Source: Streptomyces sp. SolWspMP-5a-2
GTDB taxonomy: Bacteria; Actinomycetota; Actinomycetes; Streptomycetales; Streptomycetaceae
Reading direction: 5' to 3'
Length of the DNA stretch: 58,504 bases
NCBI RefSeq assembly: GCF_900091845.1
Contig: NZ_FMCI01000152.1
Coordinates: forward strand, 1 to 58,504
Shown: piece by piece, positions 8,249 to 16,886 of the stretch
Position numbering within the stretch: the stretch's first letter is position 1
Layout: each line of letters starts with the position of its first letter
Notes under the pieces: model-generated
What the model was told of the DNA's origin: nothing
The model's input: only the letters and a program-made list of their open reading frames with translations
The model's database searches: none
Translations under genes and position numbers: made by a program

Positions 8249-10225
8249 ATGAGACCGAAGCACTCCGCGGGGGCCCACGGGCCGCTGCGACGCCGCGCGG
8301 CCGCCTCGGCCACCGCGGCATCCCTGGGCCTGATCATGGCCCTCGGCGGCGGACTCGCCTCGCCCGCCGCGGCGGCCGACACCGCCACCCTCTCCGGGAT
8401 CGTCCTCGGGGTGGGCGCCGACGAGACCCAGCGCACCGTCACCTGGTACTCCTCGGCCGACACCGCGCAGAAGATCCAGGTCGCCCCCACCTCCCGCGTC
8501 ACCGGCGGCGCGTTCCCCGCCGACGCGGCCACCTTCGACGCCCTGGGCGCGGCCAACATCGCCACCAGCGGCGGCTACAACCGCCACGCCACCATCACCG
8601 GCCTCCAGGAGAACACCGCGTACTCCTACCGGGTCGGCGGCGAGGGCAACTGGTCGACCGCCTACACCTTCCGCACGCAGGACTTCGAGGGTCCTTACGA
8701 CTTCCTGTTCCTGGGCGACCCGCAGATCGGCTCCTCCGGCGACATCGCCAAGGACCAGGCGGGCTGGCAGGACACCCTCGACGTCGCGACCCGGGCCAAC
8801 CCGGACACCGAACTCCTCGTCTCCGGCGGCGACCAGGTCGAGACCGCGAACACCGAGTCCCAGTGGAACGCGTTCCTCGCCCCCGACCAGCTCCGCCAGT
8901 ACCCGTGGGCCGCCACCATCGGCAACCACGACGTCGGCGGCAAGGCCTACGAGCAGCACTTCTCGACACCGAACACGGACCGCTCGGGCGCCTACTACTC
9001 CAACGGCAACCCGGCCTCCAACACCTCGGGCGGTGACTACTGGTACATCTACAAGGATGTGCTGTTCATCGACCTCAACAGCAACAGCTACGCCACCACG
9101 CAGGGCGGCGGCGGTGACGAGGCGCACACCAAGTACGTCAGCGACGTCATCGAGCAGCACGGCTCCGAGGCGAAGTGGAAGGTGCTGGTCTACCACCACG
9201 CCATCTACTCCCCCGCCTCGCACGCCAAGGACAGCGACAACAAGAAGCGCCGCGTCGACTTCCCGACCACCTTCTCCAAGCTGGGCGTGGACCTCGTCCT
9301 GCAGGGCCACGACCACAGCTACTCGCGCAGCTACCTGGTGAAGAACGGCGAGAAGGCCGACAAGAACGAGCAGCCCGGCGCGGCCGACGTCTACCCGGGC
9401 CCCGGCGGCGTCCTGTACGTCACCGCCAACTCCGCCTCGGGCTCGAAGTACTACGACATCACGGCGCCCGACAGCAGCGGCACCAGCGGCGCGGGCAACG
9501 GCGCCGACCCGCTCAACCCGAAGAACTACTGGTACAACTCGGTCCAGAACCAGGAGCACGTCCGCACCTACGTCAAGGTGCAGGTCCGCAACGACAAGCT
9601 CGTCGTGGAGAACCTGCGCAGCGGCACCTGCGCGGCCCCCAACTCCGAGGTGGAGCACGGCCTTTCGTGCACCAACACGGCGTCGGGCCAGCCGGTCGGC
9701 TCGGTCGTCGACAAGGTGAGCGTCCACCCGTACCACGGTGACGGCCAGTCCCTCCAGGTCAACGTGCCCGACCCGGCCCCGGGCGAGTTCGGCTGGACCA
9801 TCGACGGCTACAACGGTCTGGTGGACCTCGGTACCGCCAAGGAGCGGGACGGCGACCACTTCACCGCGGCGGGCAAGATCAACCCGATCCTCGTCTCGGA
9901 CACCCGCCGCACGCTCTCCCCGTGGTCGGTGTCGGCCGACGTCAGCGACTTCAAGGACGCGGCCAAGACGTTCTCCGGCGCCTACCTCGGCTGGACGCCG
10001 TACCTGCTGGACGCGGGGGCCGGTGCCAAGGCCGGTGCCTCCGTCGCCTCGGGCTACGACGACCAGGGCAAGGGCCTGTCCGTCTCGCGCGGCCTCGGCT
10101 CGGCCGACCAGGGCCACGCCCGCGGCAAGGCCAGGCTCGGCGCCGACCTGGATCTGAAGATCCCGGACAGCGTCCGCAAGGGCGGCTACCGCGCGACCCT
10201 CACGATCACCGCGCTGAGCAGCTGA
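8249..10225 (+). CDS. Secreted metallophosphoesterase (purple acid phosphatase-like)
   Basis: 658 residues, exported. The ATG at 8249 gives a signal peptide of about 42 residues ending SPAAAADT; an in-frame ATG at 8213 is possible but adds residues in front of it. An Fn3-like N-terminal domain (about 45-145) precedes a calcineurin-type phosphoesterase domain with the metal motifs GDPQIG (~155), GGDQVE (~192), GNHDVGG (~225), HHAIYS (~316) and GHDHSYSR (~352). A C-terminal beta-rich part (about 480-658) may bind cell wall or substrate. Likely releases phosphate from extracellular phosphoesters. Confidence 0.9.
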   Translation: MRPKHSAGAHGPLRRRAAASATAASLGLIMALGGGLASPAAAADTATLSGIVLGVGADETQRTVTWYSSADTAQKIQVAPTSRVTGGAFPADAATFDALGAANIATSGGYNRHATITGLQENTAYSYRVGGEGNWSTAYTFRTQDFEGPYDFLFLGDPQIGSSGDIAKDQAGWQDTLDVATRANPDTELLVSGGDQVETANTESQWNAFLAPDQLRQYPWAATIGNHDVGGKAYEQHFSTPNTDRSGAYYSNGNPASNTSGGDYWYIYKDVLFIDLNSNSYATTQGGGGDEAHTKYVSDVIEQHGSEAKWKVLVYHHAIYSPASHAKDSDNKKRRVDFPTTFSKLGVDLVLQGHDHSYSRSYLVKNGEKADKNEQPGAADVYPGPGGVLYVTANSASGSKYYDITAPDSSGTSGAGNGADPLNPKNYWYNSVQNQEHVRTYVKVQVRNDKLVVENLRSGTCAAPNSEVEHGLSCTNTASGQPVGSVVDKVSVHPYHGDGQSLQVNVPDPAPGEFGWTIDGYNGLVDLGTAKERDGDHFTAAGKINPILVSDTRRTLSPWSVSADVSDFKDAAKTFSGAYLGWTPYLLDAGAGAKAGASVASGYDDQGKGLSVSRGLGSADQGHARGKARLGADLDLKIPDSVRKGGYRATLTITALSS

Positions 10226-10244
10226 CCGATCCCGTTCCACCCGC

Positions 10245-10271
10245 GGGGCGGGCGGCCCGGCCGCCCGCCCC
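10245..10271 (+). terminator. Very GC-rich hairpin between phosphoesterase and DUF916-type gene
   Basis: Arms 10245-10257 and 10259-10271 are perfectly complementary (GGGGCGGGCGGCC and its complement) around a one-base centre, so about 11 pairs can form around a short loop. It lies 20 bases after the phosphoesterase stop and just before the next ribosome site, so it could terminate or attenuate transcription. Confidence 0.55.
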
Positions 10272-10292
10272 GTCCCTCCAGGAGACCCCGCC

Positions 10293-11384
10293 ATGCGCGC
10301 ACCCGCACCCCTCCGAGGCCGAGCCCGCCTCGCCACCCTGATCCGCGCCGTCGTCCCGACGCTGCTGGCGGCCCTCGCGTTCACCGGCGTGGCCACCGCC
10401 CCGGCCACCGCCGCGGACGGCGACGTCACCTGGACGGTCAGGACGGCCGCGAACGGGTACGGCAAGGACCGCTCCAGCTTCAGCCACGCAGTCAACCCCG
10501 GCGGGCGGATCGAGGACGCGATGGTCGTCGCCAACCACGGCAAGGACCCGCTGCGCCTCACCGTCTACGCCGCCGACGGGTACACCACCGGGAAGGGTCA
10601 ACTCGACCTGCTCACCGAGGAGAAGCGGTCCACGGGCGTCGGCGCCTGGGTCCGCCCCGGGAAGAGCGCCGTCACCGTCGCGCCCGGCCGGACCGCCGAG
10701 ATCCCCTTCACCGTCACCGTGCCCCGCGACGCCACCCCCGGCGACCACGTCGGCGGCATCCTCACCTCGCTGCGCCAGGCCGACGACACCGAGGGCATCG
10801 CCGTCGACCGGCGCCTGGGCATCCGCGTCAAGCTGCGGGTCAGCGGCGCCCTGCGGCCCGCGCTCGCCGTCGAGCGGCCGCACGTCGACTACCACGGCAC
10901 CGCCGACCCCTTCGGCCAGGGCGACGCCACCGTCACCTACACCCTCCACAACACCGGCAACGCGATGCTCTCCGGCGCCCAACAGGTCACGCTCACCGGC
11001 CCGTTCGGCACCCTGCGCACCGACGCGGGCGCCATCGCCGCGCCGCCCGAGCTGCTGCCCGGCGAGCGCTGGACGGTGACCGTGCCCGTCCACGGCGTCA
11101 CCCCCGCGCTGCGGCTGACCGCCACCGTCACCGTCACCCCGGCGATCACCGACGCGGCCGGTTCCACGACCTCGCTGCCTCCGGTCGAGGCCACGGTGAC
11201 CGGCTGGGCGGTGCCCTGGACCCTGGTGCTCGCGCTGCTGTGCCTCGCGTCCGCGGCGACGGCGGTGTTCCTGCTGCGCCGCCGCGGACGCGCGCGCCGC
11301 GCGGAGCGCGAGGACGCCCTGGTCCGCGACGCGGTCGAACGCGCCCTGCACGAGCGGGAGCGGCAGGACGTCCGGGGGTCCTGA
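10293..11384 (+). CDS. WxL-associated peptidoglycan-binding-domain (DUF916-like) membrane-anchored surface protein
   Basis: 363 residues with a signal peptide (about 1-42), two Ig-like beta domains of the DUF916/DUF3324 kind (the first with the family-like DGDVTWTVRTA start and the PGDHVGGILTSL turn; the second starting near residue 190), one membrane span at about 305-330 and a short very basic cytoplasmic tail. In Firmicutes such proteins hold WxL proteins on the wall; in actinobacteria the partner is unknown. GGAG at 10281 supports the start. It follows the phosphoesterase gene and may be co-transcribed past the hairpin between them. Confidence 0.78.
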   Translation: MRAPAPLRGRARLATLIRAVVPTLLAALAFTGVATAPATAADGDVTWTVRTAANGYGKDRSSFSHAVNPGGRIEDAMVVANHGKDPLRLTVYAADGYTTGKGQLDLLTEEKRSTGVGAWVRPGKSAVTVAPGRTAEIPFTVTVPRDATPGDHVGGILTSLRQADDTEGIAVDRRLGIRVKLRVSGALRPALAVERPHVDYHGTADPFGQGDATVTYTLHNTGNAMLSGAQQVTLTGPFGTLRTDAGAIAAPPELLPGERWTVTVPVHGVTPALRLTATVTVTPAITDAAGSTTSLPPVEATVTGWAVPWTLVLALLCLASAATAVFLLRRRGRARRAEREDALVRDAVERALHERERQDVRGS

Positions 11385-11502
11385 GCACCCCGCTGGCGGG
11401 CCCCGTACACGGCGGCTGACGTTCCCGGCCGGGCAGCGCCGCCGCGCCCCGGCCGCCGCCGTGGGACCGGGCGCGACCTCTCGTCCCGCTCGCCCGCACC
11501 TT

Positions 11503-11533
11503 GGCGCCGCACGGAACATGCCCGTGCGGCGCC
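11503..11533 (+). terminator. 12-bp perfect hairpin, likely terminator
   Basis: GGCGCCGCACGG (11503-11514) pairs perfectly with 11522-11533 around a 7-base loop. It lies 118 bases after the DUF916-type gene and at the edge of the tandem repeat array. No T-run follows, as is usual in Streptomyces. Confidence 0.55.
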
Positions 11534-11885
11534 AGTCTGTTCTCGCCCGAGGCCCACCTCTGTCCTCAAGGCCCGCGCGCCGCCTGGCTGTTCTCGCCCG
11601 AGGCCGTACCTCCGCCCTCAAGGCCCGCGCGCCGCGCGGCTGTTCTCGCCCGGGGCCCGCACCGCAGTCTCCACGGCCCGTGCGCCGCCCGGCTGTTCTC
11701 GCCCGATGCCGCACCTCTGTCCTCAAGGCCCGCGCGCCGCCCCGCTGTTCTCGCCCGGGGCCCACACCGCAGTCTCCACGTCCCGTGCGCCGCCCGGCTG
11801 TTCTCGCCCGGGGCCGCACCTCCGCCCTCAAGGCTCATGCGCCGCGCGGCTGTTGTGGTCCGGGGGCCGCACCGCCATCTCCCGG
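11510..11885 (+). repeat. Tandem array, seven copies of a ~52-bp unit
   Basis: The anchor CTGTTCTCGCCC starts at 11537, 11588, 11640, 11693, 11745 and 11798, with a degenerate seventh copy at 11850; spacings are 51-53 bases. Two sub-types alternate imperfectly: one with CCTCAAGGCCCGCGCGCCG, the other with AGTCTCCACGGCCCGTGCG. In most copies CCCGG and CCGGG flank the anchor, so each copy can form a small hairpin that displays the conserved anchor as its loop. Periods are not multiples of three, which argues against a repeat protein. Confidence 0.9.
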
Positions 11886-12103
11886 GTCCCCGTCGTGGAA
11901 CGGGCGGCCGGGGTGTGCTCGGCGCCACGGGCGGCGCGCCCGGCGCCGGTGGCCTGCCGCCCCTCACCGCCCGGTCGGCGGGGGTCGCCGCAAAGTAAGC
12001 AGTTTTACGGACGTAGCCGCCCGTCCCCCGCTCCTACTGTCCTGCCACGAGCTTCTCGGCGGGCGCCGCCGGACCACCCCGGGGCTCGGGACGGAGGACA
12101 GCA

Positions 12104-12856
12104 ATGGGACGTCTGACGGGCAAGGTCGCGCTGGTCACCGGCGGTGCCCGGGGCATCGGACGCGGCATCGCGGAACTGTTCGCGGCCCACGGCGCGGCCG
12201 TGACGGCGGTCGACGTCCTCGACCCCGCCGCCCCCGAAGGACCGGCCGACCCGGCTCCCCGGGACGGCACCGGCACCCTGGAGCACGGGCGGCTCGACGT
12301 CACCGACGAGCGGGGCTGGGCCGAGACCGTCGCCGGGGTCGAGGAGCGGCACGGCCGCCTCGACATCCTCGTCAACAACGCGGGCGTCGGCTCCTACGAG
12401 GCCGTCCACGAGCTGGCCCCCGACGAGTGGCAGCGGGTCCTCGGCGTCAACCAGACCGGCGTCTACCTCGGGATGCGGGCCGCGATCCCCGCGCTGCGCA
12501 GGTCGGGCGGCGGCTCGATCATCAACATCTCCTCCATCTACGGCGCCGCCGCGGTGCCCGGCTCGCTCGCCTACCAGGCGACCAAGGGCGCGGTGCGCAG
12601 CATGACGCGCAACGCCGCCGTCACCTACGCCCCCGACAACATCCGCGCCAACGCCGTGCTGCCGGGCTGGATCCGCACGCCGATGACGCTGGCGCAGACC
12701 CGCGAGTTCAACGACGCGGTCATCGCCTCCACCCCGCTGGGACGCGGCGCCGAGCCGCTGGACATCGCCCACGGCTGCGTCTACCTCGCGTCGGACGAGT
12801 CGTCCTACGTCACGGGCACCGACCTGGTCATCGACGGCGGCTTCCTCGCCCGCTGA
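12104..12856 (+). CDS. SDR-family NAD(P)-dependent oxidoreductase
   Basis: 250-residue classical short-chain dehydrogenase. The cofactor motif TGGARGIG is at 13-20, NNAG near 91-94, catalytic Tyr157 and Lys161 in YQATK, and the C-terminal GTDLVIDGGFLAR is typical of glucose 1-dehydrogenase/3-ketoacyl-reductase-like SDRs. It opens a plus-strand group with a second SDR, an amidase, a deacetylase and a ribose-type importer. GGAGGA before the ATG supports the start. Substrate unknown; an alcohol or polyol derived from the imported compound is the likely class. Confidence 0.92.
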   Translation: MGRLTGKVALVTGGARGIGRGIAELFAAHGAAVTAVDVLDPAAPEGPADPAPRDGTGTLEHGRLDVTDERGWAETVAGVEERHGRLDILVNNAGVGSYEAVHELAPDEWQRVLGVNQTGVYLGMRAAIPALRRSGGGSIINISSIYGAAAVPGSLAYQATKGAVRSMTRNAAVTYAPDNIRANAVLPGWIRTPMTLAQTREFNDAVIASTPLGRGAEPLDIAHGCVYLASDESSYVTGTDLVIDGGFLAR

Positions 12857-12992
12857 CCCGGCTCACCCGGCGGCCCGGGGCCCCACGCGGCGGTGTCCGC
12901 GGCCCCGCCTGGGTGCGCCGTCCCGCCGCACCGCATCCGCACATCACCGTCGGCCGGGCCCACGGGCCGGTCGCAGGAAGGGAGTTCACGCC

Positions 12993-13712
12993 ATGGGGCG
13001 TCTGACAGGCAAGGTGGCGCTGGTCACCGGAGGGTCCAGGGGGATCGGCCGGGGCATCGTCGAGGAGTTCGCCCGCGAGGGCGCCGTCGTGGTCAGCGCC
13101 GATCTCGACGAGGTCGCGCCGCCGGTGCCCGGGGTCGAGGAGATCCGGCTCGACGTCACCGACGAGGACGGCTGGGCCGCCGCCGTCGAGGGGGTGGAGC
13201 GGCGGCACGGGCGGCTGGACGTGCTGGTCAACAACGCGGGACTGATCTCCTACGAGCCCATCGAGACGCTCACCCTCGCCGAGTGGAACCGAGTCGTCGG
13301 CGTCGACCAGACCGGCGTCTTCCTCGGCATGCGGGCCGCGATCCCGGCCCTGCGCCGGGCGGGCGGCGGGTCGATCATCAACCTCTCCTCCGCCTGGGGC
13401 GTGGTCGGCGGCGTGGGCACCCACGCCTACCACGCCAGCAAGGGCGCGGTGCGCAGCATGACCCGCAACGCCGCCGTCACCTACGCCCCCGACAACATCC
13501 GCGCCAACGCGGTGGTCCCCGGCTGGATCGCCACCCCGCTGACCGACGCGCAGCCCGCCGACCTCAACGCCGCGGTGCTGGCCGGCACCCCGATGCGGCG
13601 CGGCGGCACCCCCGCCGAGATCGCCTACGGCTGCGTCTACCTGGCCTCCGACGAGTCCTCGTACGTCACCGGCACCGATCTGGTGATCGACGGCGGGCTG
13701 CTCGCGCAGTGA
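12993..13712 (+). CDS. SDR-family NAD(P)-dependent oxidoreductase (paralogue of the preceding gene)
   Basis: 239 residues, clearly a duplicate of the upstream SDR: the same MGRLTGKVALVTGG start, near-identical central part and the same end GTDLVIDGG. Cofactor motif TGGSRGIG at 13-20, catalytic Tyr146 and Lys150 in YHASK. It is shorter in the region after beta-3, where the first paralogue has a Pro-rich insertion. The separate retention of two SDRs suggests successive or stereospecific oxidations. AGGAAGGGAG upstream of 12993 is the ribosome site. Confidence 0.92.
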   Translation: MGRLTGKVALVTGGSRGIGRGIVEEFAREGAVVVSADLDEVAPPVPGVEEIRLDVTDEDGWAAAVEGVERRHGRLDVLVNNAGLISYEPIETLTLAEWNRVVGVDQTGVFLGMRAAIPALRRAGGGSIINLSSAWGVVGGVGTHAYHASKGAVRSMTRNAAVTYAPDNIRANAVVPGWIATPLTDAQPADLNAAVLAGTPMRRGGTPAEIAYGCVYLASDESSYVTGTDLVIDGGLLAQ

Positions 13713-13767
13713 CCGCCGCCGCGCGCTCCCGTTCCTTCGCCCCGCCCCCTGAGAGGAAACGCACCCC

Positions 13768-14652
13768 ATGGGCACTTCCCTGACCGTCTCCGCGGTGCAG
13801 TTCGAGATGCGGCCGCTGGACGGCTTCGACGCCTTCGCACGTCAGGTCCGCGCCCTCCTCGACCGCACCGACGGCTCCGAACTGGTCGTCCTGCCCGAGC
13901 TGTTCACCGCGGCGCTGTTCACCGCCCGCCCCGGCTGGCGCGACGAGCCCGTCTCGGCGCTGGGCCGGATCGCCGACCACACCGACGAGTACGTCGCCCT
14001 CTTCACCGAACTGGCCCGCGCCCGGGACCAGGTGATCGTGGCCGGGAGCCATCTGGTGCGCGACCCGGACGGCGACGGCGTCCTCAACACGGCGTTCGTC
14101 TTCTTCCCCGACGGCTCGGTCGTCCGGCACGTCAAGACGCACATCTTCCCCGCCGAGGCGGGCTGGGGCACCCGGGAGGGCGACACCCTCGCGCCGTTCA
14201 CGGTCGGCGGCGTCACCGTCGGGGTCTCCGTCTGCTACGAGACCGAGATACCCGAGGTGTCGACGGTGCTGGCCCGGCGCGGCGCCGAGCTGATCGTCAG
14301 CCCGTCCTACACCTTCACCGAGGCCGGGTTCTGGCGGGTGCGGCACTGCGCGCAGGCCCGTGCCGTCGAGAACCAGGTGTACGTGGTGCACTGCCCGACC
14401 ACCGGTGACCCGGGCGGGCCGCTCTCCCCCGGCTGGGCGCGGGCCTCGGTGCTGTCGCCGTGCGACGCGGGTTTCGCGCCGGACGGGATCCTCGCCGAGG
14501 CCGCCACCAACGTCGAGGACGTCGTCACCGTCCGGCTCGATCTCGACCTGCTGCGGGAGAACCGGCGGACCGGCGCGGCGACCACCGACACCGACCGCCG
14601 CCGCCGTGCCGGTCTCTACCGCCGCTACGCCGCCGACCTGCTCCTCGGCTGA
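13768..14652 (+). CDS. Carbon-nitrogen hydrolase (nitrilase superfamily)
   Basis: 294 residues with the complete nitrilase-superfamily triad: Glu44 in LPELF, Lys123 in VKTHIFP and Cys156 in SVCYE. It therefore hydrolyses an amide or carbamoyl C-N bond (or, less likely, a nitrile) in the cytoplasm. The exact branch is not decided; the EVSTVLARRGAELIV region is similar to omega-amidase/carbamoylputrescine-amidase-type members. GAGAGGAAA before the ATG supports the start. It stands between the SDR pair and a PuuE-like deacetylase. Confidence 0.9.
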   Translation: MGTSLTVSAVQFEMRPLDGFDAFARQVRALLDRTDGSELVVLPELFTAALFTARPGWRDEPVSALGRIADHTDEYVALFTELARARDQVIVAGSHLVRDPDGDGVLNTAFVFFPDGSVVRHVKTHIFPAEAGWGTREGDTLAPFTVGGVTVGVSVCYETEIPEVSTVLARRGAELIVSPSYTFTEAGFWRVRHCAQARAVENQVYVVHCPTTGDPGGPLSPGWARASVLSPCDAGFAPDGILAEAATNVEDVVTVRLDLDLLRENRRTGAATTDTDRRRRAGLYRRYAADLLLG

Positions 14653-14740
14653 ACCGTCCGCCCGCTCCCTTTGTGAACCGTCCCGGCGGTCCCCGGCCCC
14701 TCCCCTGCCGCCCGCCGTCCACTCCCGCACGGAGGCCCCC

Positions 14741-15583
14741 ATGCCCCTGAACCTGCCCGAGGGCAAGACCCTCGCCGTCAACATCGGCGCCGACTTCGAC
14801 GCGCACAGCGTCTGGATGGGCACCTTCAACCTCAGCAGCCCCAGCTACCTGTCCCGGGGCGAGTTCTGCGCCGAGGTCGGGGTGCCCCGGCTGATCAGCC
14901 TCTTCGAACGGCACGGGGTGCGCGCCACCTGGTGCACGCCGGGCCACACCATGGTCACGTTCCCCGAGCGGGTCCGGCAGATCGTCGACGCCGGTCACGA
15001 GATCGCCGCCCACGGCTGTTACCACGAGGGCGTGCCGAAGCTGGACGCCGACACCGAGCGCCGTCTGATGGAGGCTCAACTCGCGCAGCACGAGCGGTAC
15101 ATCGGGGTCAGGCCGCGCGGATACCGCTCGCCCGCCTGGGACTTCACCGACCAGACGATGAGCGTGCTGGAGGAGAACGGGTTCGAGTGGGACTCCTCCC
15201 TGATGGGCCGTGACTTCGAGCCGTACCACCCGCGCCCGGTCCAGGTCGGCTGGGAGGAGGGCAGCACCTTCGGACCCGCCAGCCCGCTGCTCGAGTTCCC
15301 GGTCTCCTGGTTCCTGGACGACTTCCCTGCCGCCGAGTACATCCCCGGCGTCAACCAGGGCCTCGGCTCCAGCGAGGTGATGTTCCAGCGCTGGCGGGAC
15401 CACTTCGACTACGCCTACCGGAACGTCCCCGGCGGCGTGCTCACCCTCACCGTCCACCCGCAGACGATCGCCCGCGCCCACTACCTGATGGGCTTCGAGC
15501 GGCTCATCGAGTACATGGCCGGTCACACGGGCACCTGGTTCGCCCCGCTCAGCGACATCTACGACACCTGGACCGAGGACTGA
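14741..15583 (+). CDS. Polysaccharide-deacetylase-family protein (PuuE/HpPgdA-like)
   Basis: 280-residue NodB-fold hydrolase. The usual TFDD motif is replaced by ADFDAHSVW, and the metal/His block is HGCYHEG with RSPAWDFT further on, the pattern of the CE4 subgroup that includes HpPgdA and the allantoinase PuuE, several of which act on cyclic amides rather than polysaccharides. There is no signal peptide, so it works in the cytoplasm. ACGGAGG lies just before the ATG. Next to a C-N hydrolase this suggests ring opening followed by amide/carbamoyl cleavage, which is inference. Confidence 0.85.
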   Translation: MPLNLPEGKTLAVNIGADFDAHSVWMGTFNLSSPSYLSRGEFCAEVGVPRLISLFERHGVRATWCTPGHTMVTFPERVRQIVDAGHEIAAHGCYHEGVPKLDADTERRLMEAQLAQHERYIGVRPRGYRSPAWDFTDQTMSVLEENGFEWDSSLMGRDFEPYHPRPVQVGWEEGSTFGPASPLLEFPVSWFLDDFPAAEYIPGVNQGLGSSEVMFQRWRDHFDYAYRNVPGGVLTLTVHPQTIARAHYLMGFERLIEYMAGHTGTWFAPLSDIYDTWTED

Positions 15584-15588
15584 CCCGC

Positions 15589-15622
15589 GCGCGGTGGCGC
15601 GGCGGCCTCCCCGCCACCGCGC
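15589..15622 (+). terminator. 10-bp hairpin after the deacetylase gene
   Basis: GCGCGGTGGC (15589-15598) pairs with 15613-15622 around a 14-base loop, four bases after the stop codon. It may separate the enzyme genes from the transporter genes or reduce read-through. Confidence 0.5.
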
Positions 15623-15755
15623 CCCGCGCCCCGGCTCCCCCACCCCGCACCCCCTCCCCGGCGTGCGCCCGCTCCCCCGTCCCGCCCCTCGCCTCCCCCA
15701 TCACCCCCTCTCCCCCTCTCCCCCCTCGCCGCCGTCCCCGCTCCGCCCGCCCGAA
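15623..15755 (+). other. C-rich polypyrimidine tract
   Basis: Leader of the transporter genes, built almost only of C with scattered T and many CCC-CCCCC runs. The minus strand is correspondingly G-rich and fits the pattern for G-quadruplex formation. No reading frame here looks coding. Confidence 0.7.
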
Positions 15756-15771
15756 CAGGGAGACCACCGCC

Positions 15772-16854
15772 ATGAACCGTCCCTCGCCCGCCCGTGTCAG
15801 ACGCGGGAAAGCCGCGCGCTCCCTCGGCGTCGCCGCGACCGCCCTCGCCGTCCTGCTCGGCGCGGGGGCCTGTTCGGTCCCCGGCGACCAGAGCGCCGAC
15901 GGCGCCTCCGCCACCGGCGGCACGGCCGCGGGGCCGAAGAAGGTCGCCGACCTGAAGATCGCCTACTTCTCGGCCGGCACCAGCAACGCCTACCTCCAGG
16001 CCGCCATCGCCGCCGGGAAGAAGAAGGCGTCCGCGCTGGGCGTCCGGCTCGACGTCTTCGACGGGCAGTTCGACGCGCAGAAGCAGTTCGACCAGATCCA
16101 GACGGCCCTCACCAGCGGCAAGTACAACGCGTTCGCGGTGGAGCCCAACGACGGCAACCTGGTCTGCAAGCTGCTCACCCAGCAGGCGCCCCGCAAGGGC
16201 ATCCTGGTCTCCGTCTTCAACCTGCCGATCTGCGGCCGGGCCACCAAGCTCGGCGAGGAGACCTGGCAGCCGGGCACCGTCACCTACGTCGGCGGCCAGA
16301 CCCTGGACGTGTACGAGAAGTGGGTCGCGCAGGTCGTCAAGGACCACCCGGACGGCGCGCGGATCGCCCTGATCTCCGGACCCGACCTCAACGCCAACAC
16401 CCTCTGTTTCCAGCAGGCCGCCAAGGCGTTCGCCACCCACAAGGGCTTCAAGGTGGTCGCCCAGCAGGCCACCGACTACACCACGCCCAAGGGCAACTCC
16501 GCCGCCCAGACCATCCTGCGGGCCAACCCCGACCTGGACGTGATCATGTCCAACTTCTCCGGGATGAGCCGCGGCATCGTCCAGGCCGTCAACAGCGCGG
16601 GCCGCAAGGGCAAGGTCAAGATCTACGACTTCGGCGGCGACACCTGGGCGCTGAACTCGGTCCGCAAGGGCGACCTCCAGCAGAGCGTGATGATGCTCCC
16701 GGCCCAGGAGACCGAGGAGGCCCTCCAGGCCCTCGCCGACCACGTCTCCGGCAAGCCGGTGCCGCACTTCATCAACCTCACCGAGTCCTCCGAGCTGCCC
16801 GGGACGCCGTTCGCGACCGCCTCCACGGTCGACGACTTCACGCCCGAGTACTGA
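15772..16854 (+). CDS. Sugar ABC transporter substrate-binding lipoprotein (RbsB-like)
   Basis: 360 residues. The signal peptide ends in the lipobox LGAGAC, so it is a lipoprotein. The mature part has the Peripla_BP_4 pattern of ribose/xylose-type binding proteins (DLKIAYFSAGTSNAYLQAA at the start, VTYVGGQT, VIMSNFSGM). CAGGGAG before the ATG is the ribosome site. With the next two genes it forms a complete CUT2-type importer. CUT2 systems take up pentoses, polyols or nucleosides; the ligand is not evident. Confidence 0.92.
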   Translation: MNRPSPARVRRGKAARSLGVAATALAVLLGAGACSVPGDQSADGASATGGTAAGPKKVADLKIAYFSAGTSNAYLQAAIAAGKKKASALGVRLDVFDGQFDAQKQFDQIQTALTSGKYNAFAVEPNDGNLVCKLLTQQAPRKGILVSVFNLPICGRATKLGEETWQPGTVTYVGGQTLDVYEKWVAQVVKDHPDGARIALISGPDLNANTLCFQQAAKAFATHKGFKVVAQQATDYTTPKGNSAAQTILRANPDLDVIMSNFSGMSRGIVQAVNSAGRKGKVKIYDFGGDTWALNSVRKGDLQQSVMMLPAQETEEALQALADHVSGKPVPHFINLTESSELPGTPFATASTVDDFTPEY

Positions 16855-16886
16855 CCGGCGCGCGGCACGGCAGGAAAGGAGCCCCG

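Larger units (their letters stand above)
11385..12103 (+). other. Gene-poor 719-bp interval
   Basis: No reading frame here has a ribosome site and convincing protein character; long open frames run on both strands only because the DNA is GC-rich. The interval holds a strong hairpin (11503-11533), a seven-copy ~52-bp repeat (about 11510-11885) and, after 11990, a less GC-rich stretch that probably carries the promoter of the SDR operon. The SDR ribosome site GGAGGA lies at about 12093. Confidence 0.7.

Noticed and set aside
11461..13005. Long open frames across the 52-bp repeat array on both strands
   Set aside because: All frames are open because of the GC content, none has a ribosome site, and the repeat period is not a multiple of three, so each copy changes frame. 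Predicted products are low-complexity Arg/Pro/Ala.
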